From positions 1-40,125 of the forward strand of contig CADCIO010000030.1 of assembly GCA_902801475.1 (NCBI GenBank): 40,125 nt of DNA, in the 5' to 3' direction. Origin of the DNA: an uncultured Bacteroidales bacterium. Lineage in GTDB: Bacteria; Bacteroidota; Bacteroidia; Bacteroidales; Bacteroidaceae. The notes below the pieces were generated by a model, which was not told where the DNA came from, made no database searches, and saw only the letters and a program-made list of their open reading frames with translations. A program made the translations under genes and the position numbers. Each line of letters begins with the position of its first letter. The stretch's first letter is position 1. Below are positions 14,994 through 23,337 of the stretch, piece after piece.

Positions 14994-17049
14994 AATCTTC
15001 TCCCATTTCAGGATAAGAAATACGGGTATGATATATTGTCTTCAATTTATCTTTCAGCACCATCTTTGCCACAGCTATGTCCTTGAAAGTAATGGAACAT
15101 TCACTGAAGAAGCCTTCTGCCACCTGATTGTCAATGATTCGATCCACTAACTGATTAATGCTGTCTTCCGTGTATTCAGGCAGAGAGCGGGATGCCGCCT
15201 CCACTGCGTCACACATCATCAGAATCGCCTCCTCCTTGGTACTCGGATTAGGTCCAGGATAGGTGAACAACTTCTCATCAATTTCTTCGTCAGGATGCTC
15301 ATTCTTATAAGTGATATAGAAATATTTAGCCTTTCCCAAGCCATGATGCGTGGTGATGAACCGTTTGATGGAATCAGGGATATGATTCTTGTCTGCAAGT
15401 GCTATACCATTCTTCACATGTGCGATGATGACCTCAGCACTCTTCAAAGGCGTCAAATGCTTATGAGGCGACAAGCCGTTCTGGTTCTCCGTGAAGAACA
15501 CGGGACGTTCCATCTTACCGATATCGTGATACAAAGCACCCGTACGCACCAACTGGGCTTTACCACCGATCTTGTTAGCCACCTCAGCACTCAAGTTTGC
15601 CACCTGCATCGAATGTTGGAATGTGCCAGGAGCCACTTCTGTCATACGTTGCAAGAGTGGATTGTGTACATTGCTGAGTTCCACGAGGGTCACATCACTG
15701 GTGAATCCAAACATCTTCTCCAACATCCACAGGAACGGATAAGTGAAAAGCAACAAAACGCAATTGACCGTGAAGCAGACATACATCCATGTGTCCATCT
15801 TGATGTCATTCTCATGATGCAGAGAATATCCCGTATAGCAGATGACATACACCAAGAAGATGATGAACGCCGTCCGAACAATCTGCGAACGCTGGGACAA
15901 CTCGCGCAAAGTCTGAATGGCCACCATGCCTGCCACCAACTGCACGACAATGAACTCATAATTGCTGGTCAACATCAAAGAAATGATGAGCACCATACCA
16001 CAATGGAACATGAAGGCAGTACGTGAGTCCATGAACACACGAATCACAATGGGCACCAGACAGCACGGAAGCATGAAAACGTTCAGGATCTTGTGCGACA
16101 CCATCAACGAGGCAATCACGCAGAAGAACACCGGCAAGGCGAAAAGCAACGTCACATTCCGCACATTCTCAAAGTAGTCGATACGGAACAATGACAAATA
16201 AGTGATCAGCGAAACAAATATCACCAGCACGAAAATCGCTTGACCAATAGACCTGTATGGGATGTTCGTGTCGATGGTGTTGCGTCGTTCGTAATCCTTC
16301 TCATAAGAACGCAACACATCATACACCTCTTCCGTCACCGTCTCACCACGGTCAACAATCTTCTGACCAGCCTGCACAAAACCATTATAACTGGAGATGT
16401 TCTGCAGGTTCTCATCCAGTTCCGTCTCCGACTTCATCTTGTCGTATGTCAGGTTTTGCTGGATAAGTTCATTGACGTTAAACTGCCGCAGCACCAAACT
16501 GGAATACTTGGCCGTGTCCTCCGTGATGATATAATCATAAGCTGATCGCAAAGAGAACACACGGTTCAGTGGGACTGACACCGCTTCATTATTCCTCACA
16601 ATGCGAATGTTCTTGTGATGCTCATCATCTTTCAAGCGCGCATAATCCTCTCCCGACAGCACACCCCGCTGATAAATCGTATCCAACAAAACAGCAATAT
16701 GATGCACATACATGGCAGAGTTTTCTCCTTTCCACTCATCCACCACATAATTGTACAGTCGGTTCATCATCGTGTCCCTCACAGCCTTATCATAATTGTA
16801 ATAGGGCTGGAAACTGCGCATCGTGGCTTCCCGTTCACGATGAATCAGCGAGTCATTCTTCAGGATCGGGAACTTGGTGTTGGCAATCAGCAAGCCATAG
16901 TTCCATGGTCTATCCAACTCATACTTATAGCCAAATTCATCGCCTCGCGGCATAAAATACACCACTAAAGCCGTTGACACGACCACCAAAACCGCCTTCA
17001 TCATGAAACGAGTCAGGACGGTGCGCTTTTGCTGCTTGCTGGGTTTCAT
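14965..17049 (-). CDS. 7TM receptor-type HD phosphohydrolase (PgpH-like)
   Basis: This protein has the architecture of the PgpH family, whose studied members hydrolyse cyclic di-AMP. An N-terminal membrane segment (about 17-33) is followed by a long extracytoplasmic domain (about 34-265) and a seven-segment membrane region (about 266-442). The cytoplasmic HD domain carries PGTFQHSMQVANLSAEVA and GALYHDIGKMERP (H508, D509), with HKHLTPLKSAEVI and TTHHGLGKAKYFY further on. The end (CSITFKDIAVAKMVLKDKLKTIYHTRI) is also typical. It begins 3 bp after thrC stops and overlaps the following SGNH gene. Metal ligands are intact, so activity is plausible; the nucleotide substrate is inferred from the family. 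Confidence 0.88.
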   Translation of the reverse strand: MKPSKQQKRTVLTRFMMKAVLVVVSTALVVYFMPRGDEFGYKYELDRPWNYGLLIANTKFPILKNDSLIHREREATMRSFQPYYNYDKAVRDTMMNRLYNYVVDEWKGENSAMYVHHIAVLLDTIYQRGVLSGEDYARLKDDEHHKNIRIVRNNEAVSVPLNRVFSLRSAYDYIITEDTAKYSSLVLRQFNVNELIQQNLTYDKMKSETELDENLQNISSYNGFVQAGQKIVDRGETVTEEVYDVLRSYEKDYERRNTIDTNIPYRSIGQAIFVLVIFVSLITYLSLFRIDYFENVRNVTLLFALPVFFCVIASLMVSHKILNVFMLPCCLVPIVIRVFMDSRTAFMFHCGMVLIISLMLTSNYEFIVVQLVAGMVAIQTLRELSQRSQIVRTAFIIFLVYVICYTGYSLHHENDIKMDTWMYVCFTVNCVLLLFTYPFLWMLEKMFGFTSDVTLVELSNVHNPLLQRMTEVAPGTFQHSMQVANLSAEVANKIGGKAQLVRTGALYHDIGKMERPVFFTENQNGLSPHKHLTPLKSAEVIIAHVKNGIALADKNHIPDSIKRFITTHHGLGKAKYFYITYKNEHPDEEIDEKLFTYPGPNPSTKEEAILMMCDAVEAASRSLPEYTEDSINQLVDRIIDNQVAEGFFSECSITFKDIAVAKMVLKDKLKTIYHTRISYPEMGEDYENREREEK

Positions 17050-17052
17050 TCT

Positions 17053-18354
17053 TTATTGTTTTAGTAAGAACTGCTTGAAGTCGGCAAAGTCCTTCGTCAT
17101 CGGCACACTCTGCTTCGTGCCCTTCATAAAGGCCTGCAACTTGGCCGGTATCTCAATGTTGTCGTTGAGGATGCGGTCAACAGTATCCTTGAACTTGGCA
17201 GGATGCGCTGTTTCCAGGAACACACCCACTTCGCCAGCCTTCAATCCTTCCTTCAATGCACGGTAACCACAAGCACCATGGGGGTCACACACATACCCCG
17301 TCTCGGTTCTCACCTCCTGGATGGTCTCAGCAATCTGCTCATCCTTGTAAGTCGCACCACTGATGTCTGCACAAATGGCCTCATGACTCTTGCCGTAGAG
17401 TTCATACACACGGGCAAAGTTACTGGGATCACCCACATCCATAGCATTGGCAATGGTCTGCACCGATGCTTTTGGCTCATACTTGCCCGTCTGCAAATAC
17501 TTGAAGAAGATGTCGTTAGCATTGTTGGCTGCGATGAAACGCTTGACGGGCAGACCCATCTTCTTGCCAAAGAGTGCCGAACAGATGTTACCAAAGTTGC
17601 CCGATGGCACACACACCACCAACTGATCAGCCAGACCTCTCTTCTTCATCTGTGCATAAGCATAGAAGTAGTAGAACGCCTGAGGGAGGAAACGTGCCAC
17701 ATTGATGGAGTTCGCAGAGGTCAACTTCATGTGCTGGTTCAAATCGGCATCCATAAATGCATTCTTCACCAAAGCCTGACAGTCGTCAAACACACCGTCC
17801 ACCTCCACTGCCGTGATGTTCTGACCCAACGTCGTGAACTGGCACTCCTGAATGGGGCTCACCTTGCCCTTCGGATAGAGCACATACACATGGATGCCAT
17901 CCACTCCGAGGAAACCGTTTGCCACTGCACTGCCTGTGTCTCCTGATGTAGCCACCAGCACATTCACCTGCCCTGCACCTTCCTTCTTCAGGAAATACTG
18001 CAACAGCCTTGCCATGAATCTTGCACCCACATCCTTGAATGCCAACGTGGGACCATGGAAGAGTTCCAGCGAGTAGATGGTGTCGGTCACCTTCACACAA
18101 GGACAATCGAATGCCAAGGTGTCATACACAATCTTCTTCAAGTCCTCAGCAGGCACATCCTCGCCAAAGAATGCATCCGCCACAGTATAGGCAATCTCTT
18201 GAAACGAGCAGTTCTCAATGTTGTCGAAAAACTCCTGGGGCAAAGCCTTGATGCGCTCTGGCATATACAAGCCCTTGTCCTCCGCGAGTCCCTTCACCAC
18301 CGCCTTTTCCAATGTGGCGATGGGCGCTTTTCCGTTTGTACTATAGTATTTCAT
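17053..18354 (-). CDS. thrC: Threonine synthase
   Basis: Converts O-phospho-homoserine to threonine using PLP. Family features are the N-terminal MKYYSTNGKAPIATLEKAV, the PLP lysine in FHGPTLAFKDVGARF (K107), the phosphate-binding ATSGDTGSAVANGF, the VPSGNFGN motif and DPHGACGYRALKEGL near the C-terminus. Length 433 is normal. It lies 3 bp after the ApgM-type gene, completing a thrA-apgM-thrC set that leads from aspartate to threonine. Genes for unrelated functions follow it directly in the same direction. Confidence 0.95.
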   Translation of the reverse strand: MKYYSTNGKAPIATLEKAVVKGLAEDKGLYMPERIKALPQEFFDNIENCSFQEIAYTVADAFFGEDVPAEDLKKIVYDTLAFDCPCVKVTDTIYSLELFHGPTLAFKDVGARFMARLLQYFLKKEGAGQVNVLVATSGDTGSAVANGFLGVDGIHVYVLYPKGKVSPIQECQFTTLGQNITAVEVDGVFDDCQALVKNAFMDADLNQHMKLTSANSINVARFLPQAFYYFYAYAQMKKRGLADQLVVCVPSGNFGNICSALFGKKMGLPVKRFIAANNANDIFFKYLQTGKYEPKASVQTIANAMDVGDPSNFARVYELYGKSHEAICADISGATYKDEQIAETIQEVRTETGYVCDPHGACGYRALKEGLKAGEVGVFLETAHPAKFKDTVDRILNDNIEIPAKLQAFMKGTKQSVPMTKDFADFKQFLLKQ

Positions 18355-18357
18355 ATG

Positions 18358-19587
18358 CTATTCTATTTTCATTAGTTCCTTGATAAATTCATCTTTCTCC
18401 AACAGCCCGTAACTACCCTTCTTACAAGCCACCTCGTCAAACGTCTCCACCTCGTCGGTCTCCATGCCCGGTGCATAGATGAGGAAGGGAATCGGTTCGT
18501 TGGTGTGGGTACGGTGTGCCACAGGGGTCGGATGGTCGGGCAACACGGCAATGGCCACCTCCTGATCCTTCACGGCCTCATAGACGGGTCCTACGATGCG
18601 GCTATCCAGATCTTCTATCGTTTTCAGCTTCAACTCCAAGTCGCCATCATGTCCAGCCTCGTCCGAAGCCTCCACATGCACATAGACGAAATCGTCCGTC
18701 TCCAGTGCCTTGATGGCTGCCTGAGCCTTACCCTCATAGTTGGTGTCCCACAAACCCGTGGCTCCTGGCACATCAATCACCCTCAAGCCTGCCAACGTGC
18801 CGATGCCACGAATCAAATCCACAGCCGTGATCACGGATCCTCGCTTGATCTGCGGGAATGTCTTGGTGAGCGGCACCATGTGCGGACGATAACCTCCTGC
18901 CCACGGCCAAATGCTGTTGGCCTGACGTTCACCACGCTTCGCCTTCTCCACATTGTAGGGATGCTTGGCCAGCAACTCCTGCGAACGGAGTATCAAGTCA
19001 TTGAGCAGGTCGGCCGTTTCCTGAGCCGTCAGCTCATTATCTTTGGGGGCATTGGCTTCAGAAGTCACCAGCAACGGGCGCCAAGCCTCTCCGGGATGGT
19101 CGTGGGGCGGTTGACATATTACATGCTTGTTGCCTCCCTTAATCACCAGCAGATGACGGTACTGCACACCGCAATAGAATTTCACACGGTCTGTGGCTAG
19201 ATGCTCGTTGAGGTAGTCAATCAGCACAGCAGCATCTTCCGTTTGCAGATTTCCGCCATTGTGCGTCACGATCTTTCCGTCTTCCAACGTGATGATGTTG
19301 CAGCGGATTGCCATATCCTCTGGCGCCAAATCCACACCGATACTGGCAGCCTCCAACGGACCTCTTCCTTCGTACACCTCATTCTGGTCATAGCCGAGGA
19401 TGCTGCTGTTTGCCACCTCACTGCCTGGATGGAACCCATCCTGCACCGTCTTCAGCATCCCGCAACGTCCCATCTTTGCCAACTTGTCCATGTAGGGCGT
19501 GTTGGCATACTGCAGCAATGTTTTGTTTCCCAGCGACTCCACAGGCCAGTCAGCCATACCGTCGCCTAATATGATAATATGCTTCAT
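18358..19587 (-). CDS. apgM: ApgM-type cofactor-independent phosphoglycerate mutase, probable homoserine kinase
   Basis: The sequence is an alkaline-phosphatase superfamily protein of the archaeal-type phosphoglycerate mutase family. The metal-site opening is KHIIILGDGMADWP. PGSEVANSSILGYD carries the catalytic serine, and VEASDEAGHDGD and LPDHPTPVAHRTHTNEPIPF carry metal-binding Asp and His residues. Bacteroidota members encoded between thrA and thrC have been proposed to act as the homoserine kinase of the threonine pathway. No GHMP-type thrB is present here, which fits that idea. I chose the ATG at 19587, because the upstream extension overlaps thrA and is not family-like. It begins 1 bp after thrA ends. 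The fold is certain; the kinase role is inference from context. Confidence 0.85.
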   Translation of the reverse strand: MKHIIILGDGMADWPVESLGNKTLLQYANTPYMDKLAKMGRCGMLKTVQDGFHPGSEVANSSILGYDQNEVYEGRGPLEAASIGVDLAPEDMAIRCNIITLEDGKIVTHNGGNLQTEDAAVLIDYLNEHLATDRVKFYCGVQYRHLLVIKGGNKHVICQPPHDHPGEAWRPLLVTSEANAPKDNELTAQETADLLNDLILRSQELLAKHPYNVEKAKRGERQANSIWPWAGGYRPHMVPLTKTFPQIKRGSVITAVDLIRGIGTLAGLRVIDVPGATGLWDTNYEGKAQAAIKALETDDFVYVHVEASDEAGHDGDLELKLKTIEDLDSRIVGPVYEAVKDQEVAIAVLPDHPTPVAHRTHTNEPIPFLIYAPGMETDEVETFDEVACKKGSYGLLEKDEFIKELMKIE

Positions 19588-19588
19588 T

Positions 19589-22057
19589 TTAGATGTTTGC
19601 AATAGACATGATATCAGCGAACACACCAGCAGCGGTCACAGATGCACCGGCTCCATAGCCCTGAATGAGCATGGGGTACTGGTTGTAGCGTTCGGTCGTG
19701 ATAAGGATGATGTTGTTCGAACCTTCAAGGTCGTAGAATGGGTGACGCTCACCCACACGCTCCAATGACACTGAACCCTTGCCGTTTTCCAGCTTGGCCA
19801 CGAAGCGCCAGTGCTGATGGGCAGCTTCCACTTCCTTGCGCTCAGCCTCGAACTGAGCATCAAGCGATGGCAGGTTCTTCCAGAAGTCTTCCAACGAACC
19901 ATCGAAGAAAGGCTGCGGAATGAACAGATGCTTCTCCACATCCTCCTGATTCATCTTGTAACCAGCCTCACGAGAAAGGATAACCAACTTGCGGATTACG
20001 TCCTTACCACTCAAGTCCACACGTGGGTCTGGCTCTGCATAACCCTCTTCTTTGGCTCTGCGCACGGTCTCACTGAATGGTACATCCGCCGAAATCGTAT
20101 TGAAGATGAAGTTCAGCGTACCGCTCAACACAGCCTCCAATTTCAGAATCTTGTCACCCGAATTGATGAGGTCATTGATAGTGTTGATGATAGGCAAACC
20201 AGCACCTACATTCGTCTCAAACAGATATTTCACACCGCGCTTTCGGGCCGTGGCCTTCAGTCGAGCATAATTATCATAGTCACTCGATGCAGCCACCTTG
20301 TTGGCAGCCACCACCGAGATGTTATTACTCAAGAATGCCTCATACAGCCCTGCCACATCGGCACTTGCCGTGCAATCCACAAACACGCTGTTGAAAATAT
20401 TCATGCCGATGACTTCCTCCTTCAGACGTTCCAAATCGCTTGCCTCGGCAGCCTTCAGACCAGCACGCAGTTGTGCGATGGAAAACTTGCCGTCCTCTTC
20501 CCACTGCGAGAGGTTAATGCCGTTTCGGTCGAACATCGCATTGTGTCCACTGGCAATGCCCACCACATTGATTTGCAGGTTGCGCTCCTTCATCAGTTTT
20601 TGACGCTGACCGGCTATCTGCTCCAACAGGCTGCCACCCACTGTGCCAACACCGCAGAGGAATACGTTCAGCACCTGATACTCCGACAGGAAGAACGAGT
20701 CGTGAATCACGTTCAGTGACTTTCTGAGGCTCTTGCGCTCCACCACAAATGAAATATTTGTCTCGCTGGCACCCTGTGCACAAGCAATCACGCTGATGCC
20801 ATTACGTCCCAACGTACCAAAGAGCTTGCCCGCAATGCCCGGCGTGTGCTTCATGTTCTCACCAACGATTGCCATCGTCGCCAAATCGCGCTCCAGTTTC
20901 ATCTTGTACATCGCACCCATTTCTATCTCTTTCGCAAACTCCTTGTTCAGCACCTCACAAGCACGATCGGCATCATCATCGGTCACACCGATAGACGTAC
21001 TATTCTCAGAACTTGCTTGACTCACCATGAACACGCTGATGCCGTTTTCCGCCAAGGTCGTGAAGATGCGGCGGTTCACACCAATCACACCTACCATCGA
21101 CAGACCGCTCACCGTAATCAAGCTTGTGTTGTTGATGGAAGAGATACCCTTGATGGCGCGTCCCTCATCCTCCGTTTCATCCATATTCGTGATGATGGTT
21201 CCCTTATCCTCGGGACGGAATGTGTTCTTAATGAGAATCGGGATATTTTTGAGGCACACAGGGTAAATCGTCGGAGGATAGACCACCTTCGCACCGAAGT
21301 TGCAAAGCTCCGTTGCCTCCACATACGAAAGTCTCTCAATAGGGTATGCCGTATTGATGACACGTGGGTCGGCCGTCATGAAGCCGCTCACGTCTGTCCA
21401 AATCTCCAGCACATCAGCATTCAACGCAGCCGCCAAAATAGCAGCTGTGTAGTCAGAACCGCCACGTCCGAGGTTCGTCACCTCGCTCGTTACACTGTCC
21501 GTCGAGATAAAGCCACCGCAGACACCCACATTTTGGAAGTCCTTAAAGGTTTCCAGAATCAGCGGCATACTGATGGTATTGCTGAACAAATTACGACCCT
21601 GCTTTTTCTTGGTCTTAATGAACTCCAAAGAGTTGTACCACTTGGCACCCTCGATGAGCGTTGCCACGATGTTCGAGCTGATGCGCTCGCCATACGACAC
21701 AATCGCGTTGCTCGTCTTCTCACTCAGATCACCAATCAGATACACACCCTGGTAGATGCTCTTCAACTGACCCAGCAGTTCGTCCACCGTCGCCAGCAGC
21801 ACCTCCTTCTTCTTCGTGTCTGTAATGATTGCGTTAATCATCTGGTGGTGACGCTCCACCATCTCGTTGTATGATGTCAAGTAAGCCGCATCGCCAGCCA
21901 TCGCCAAATTTGACGTGCTGATCAACTTATCAGTGATGCCGCCCAGCGCCGACACCACCACCACGACAGGCTCCTGCTGTCCCTCTACAATCTTTTTCAA
22001 ATTGAGAATGCTCTCCACGGAACCCACCGAGGTTCCACCAAACTTCAATACCTTCAT
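19589..22057 (-). CDS. thrA: Bifunctional aspartate kinase / homoserine dehydrogenase
   Basis: Catalyses the first and third steps from aspartate to threonine and methionine. The N-terminal kinase domain has KVLKFGGTSVGS, the VSYGERISS region and GRGGSDYTAAILAAAL. Two ACT-like regulatory stretches follow (ITVSGLSMVGVIGVNRRIF; MAIVGENMKHTPGIAGKLF), suggesting feedback control by threonine. The homoserine dehydrogenase part begins near residue 460 with the NAD(P)-binding NVFLCGVGTVGGSLLEQI and includes ANKVAASSDYDNYARL and SGTLNFIFNTI. Length 822 matches the fused family. It is the first gene of the long minus-strand operon, with a TACCTTTG box 27 bp upstream. No leader peptide rich in Thr or Ile codons is apparent in the short leader. 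Confidence 0.96.
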   Translation of the reverse strand: MKVLKFGGTSVGSVESILNLKKIVEGQQEPVVVVVSALGGITDKLISTSNLAMAGDAAYLTSYNEMVERHHQMINAIITDTKKKEVLLATVDELLGQLKSIYQGVYLIGDLSEKTSNAIVSYGERISSNIVATLIEGAKWYNSLEFIKTKKKQGRNLFSNTISMPLILETFKDFQNVGVCGGFISTDSVTSEVTNLGRGGSDYTAAILAAALNADVLEIWTDVSGFMTADPRVINTAYPIERLSYVEATELCNFGAKVVYPPTIYPVCLKNIPILIKNTFRPEDKGTIITNMDETEDEGRAIKGISSINNTSLITVSGLSMVGVIGVNRRIFTTLAENGISVFMVSQASSENSTSIGVTDDDADRACEVLNKEFAKEIEMGAMYKMKLERDLATMAIVGENMKHTPGIAGKLFGTLGRNGISVIACAQGASETNISFVVERKSLRKSLNVIHDSFFLSEYQVLNVFLCGVGTVGGSLLEQIAGQRQKLMKERNLQINVVGIASGHNAMFDRNGINLSQWEEDGKFSIAQLRAGLKAAEASDLERLKEEVIGMNIFNSVFVDCTASADVAGLYEAFLSNNISVVAANKVAASSDYDNYARLKATARKRGVKYLFETNVGAGLPIINTINDLINSGDKILKLEAVLSGTLNFIFNTISADVPFSETVRRAKEEGYAEPDPRVDLSGKDVIRKLVILSREAGYKMNQEDVEKHLFIPQPFFDGSLEDFWKNLPSLDAQFEAERKEVEAAHQHWRFVAKLENGKGSVSLERVGERHPFYDLEGSNNIILITTERYNQYPMLIQGYGAGASVTAAGVFADIMSIANI

Positions 22058-22083
22058 ATATACTCAGAATTCTATATCGGGTA

Positions 22084-22091
22084 CAAAGGTA
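22084..22091 (-). promoter_or_regulatory. Bacteroidota -7 promoter box for the thrA operon
   Basis: TACCTTTG on the minus strand matches TAnnTTTG. A TTTG stands 22 bp upstream, slightly further than the usual 19-20. The start codon is 27 bp downstream. Confidence 0.7.
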
Positions 22092-22118
22092 CGACTTTTT
22101 CACGAAACTACCACAAAG

Positions 22119-22153
22119 AAAAAGCCTTAAAGTCACTCGACTCCAAGGCTTTT
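22119..22153 (-). terminator. Intrinsic terminator after the endonuclease/exonuclease/phosphatase gene
   Basis: AAAAAGCCTT pairs with AAGGCTTTT, with a second inner stem AGTC/GACT around ACTC. Because the outer arms are A- and T-rich, it ends in a T run on the minus strand. It lies 45 bp after the stop at 22198 and just upstream of the thrA promoter. Confidence 0.75.
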
Positions 22154-22197
22154 CACTTGTTTAGGCTTGATTTGCAAAAAAGAAGAGGCTACTTTTC

Positions 22198-23325
22198 CTA
22201 TTTATTGAAGAACTTCCCCTGCTCGGTCACAGCGACACCTTTGTAGGTGGCATCCACCGGACGACCCTGAAGGTCATAGGCCTCAGGAGTGGCTCCATTG
22301 GCATCTGCAGCGGTTTGTTTGATACGAGTAGCACCCTGATCGTAGTAGGAAATGTAGCGGAAGGTGGCGATGAGCGGATAATGGTCGCCCAGCGGTTGAC
22401 CGTTATGAAGGTAATTGCAGCGGTCGATGGTTAGATTGACCAACTCCAAGCTGTTTCCATCAGTGGGGTTGATATAGAGCGCCTTGTCGAGGGTTTCACA
22501 CGCCAAGGGCTCACTGCCCATTTCTGGATAGACGCCGTTGTTGCACTTTTCAATCCAGGCATCACTCACCGTGGCACGTCCCGTTGCAGTGATGGCATCG
22601 ATGAACTCCTTCTTGAAATCGTCACGGTGGTAGTAGCTGTTCATATCGCCCGCGATGATGACAGGACGGTCGTCCAGACGCTCCATGATGTGGTCACGCA
22701 ATTGCTTCCACTGCGAGATGCGCGCCTCACGGTCCTTCCCATCGTTACCCTTTTGTTCGTCACGCTCCGAACTGGCATCCATGTGCATGTTGTAAACCAC
22801 AATTTTGATGCCATCGGAGAGCGTCAACTCATGGCGACGGAAGCCCTTGGTGATGATATCGTCAAAGTCATGGCTGAACTTACCGAAATTCTGCTGCCAA
22901 GGCACTCGCTCATAGCGGTCGGACTGGACGCTGTTGTGACACAACATATTGAGGCCGTCACACTTGAACTTCAGGTTCTGCAGGTGGGCGATGTCTATCT
23001 CATTGTCTTCGAAGGTGATGCCCCCCGACCACTCGTCGTGCTTATATTTGGCGAAGAGGTGCGACCAGATTTCCCAGCGATAATTGAAGTTTTCCTGCAG
23101 GCAGAGGATGTCGCAATCCCGATCAGCTAGATATTTGCTGATGCGCTCGCTACCGATCGACATGGGTCCTTCCGTGTTGACAGGAAGGAATGCCACCCTA
23201 CCTGGCAGTCCATCCACATTGAGACTGACAATGCTGAAAGTGGTTTTCGTTTGTGGTTCATTACCAGCAAAGACGGAGATGCAGCCCAGCATGAAAGCTG
23301 CCAATGTATATCTTATCTTTTTCAT
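22198..23325 (-). CDS. Exported endonuclease/exonuclease/phosphatase (EEP) family protein
   Basis: A 375-residue secreted member of the EEP superfamily, which includes DNase I, sphingomyelinases and phosphoinositide phosphatases. Signal peptide: MKKIRYTLAAFMLGCISVFA. Metal- and phosphate-site motifs are intact: SLNVDGLPG (N36), CDILCLQENF (E78), VYNMHMDASSE, IIAGDMNSYYH, and GDHYPLIATF at the catalytic His. The C-terminus (EAYDLQGRPVDATYKGV..) resembles the short YDLQGR..-type tails seen on many exported Prevotellaceae proteins, but ends in GKFFNK rather than the usual GKK-hydrophobic pattern. It lies 12 bp after an exported alpha/beta hydrolase and is probably co-transcribed with it. A sphingomyelinase-like lipid phosphodiesterase and a nuclease are both possible. 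Confidence 0.8.
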   Translation of the reverse strand: MKKIRYTLAAFMLGCISVFAGNEPQTKTTFSIVSLNVDGLPGRVAFLPVNTEGPMSIGSERISKYLADRDCDILCLQENFNYRWEIWSHLFAKYKHDEWSGGITFEDNEIDIAHLQNLKFKCDGLNMLCHNSVQSDRYERVPWQQNFGKFSHDFDDIITKGFRRHELTLSDGIKIVVYNMHMDASSERDEQKGNDGKDREARISQWKQLRDHIMERLDDRPVIIAGDMNSYYHRDDFKKEFIDAITATGRATVSDAWIEKCNNGVYPEMGSEPLACETLDKALYINPTDGNSLELVNLTIDRCNYLHNGQPLGDHYPLIATFRYISYYDQGATRIKQTAADANGATPEAYDLQGRPVDATYKGVAVTEQGKFFNK

Positions 23326-23337
23326 ACTATTATCTGT

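Larger units (their letters stand above)
22080..22160 (-). repeat. Repeated terminator-promoter module (copy 1)
   Basis: About 80 bp here match 25028-25107 with roughly ten differences. Both copies contain, in the same order on the minus strand, a terminator for the preceding gene, the stretch GTTTTCGTGAAAA or similar, and a TACCTTT-type -7 box for the next gene. Confidence 0.65.

Noticed and set aside
22030..22083. Threonine attenuator or leader peptide before thrA
   Set aside because: The leader is about 20-25 nt, too short for a leader peptide and alternative stems.
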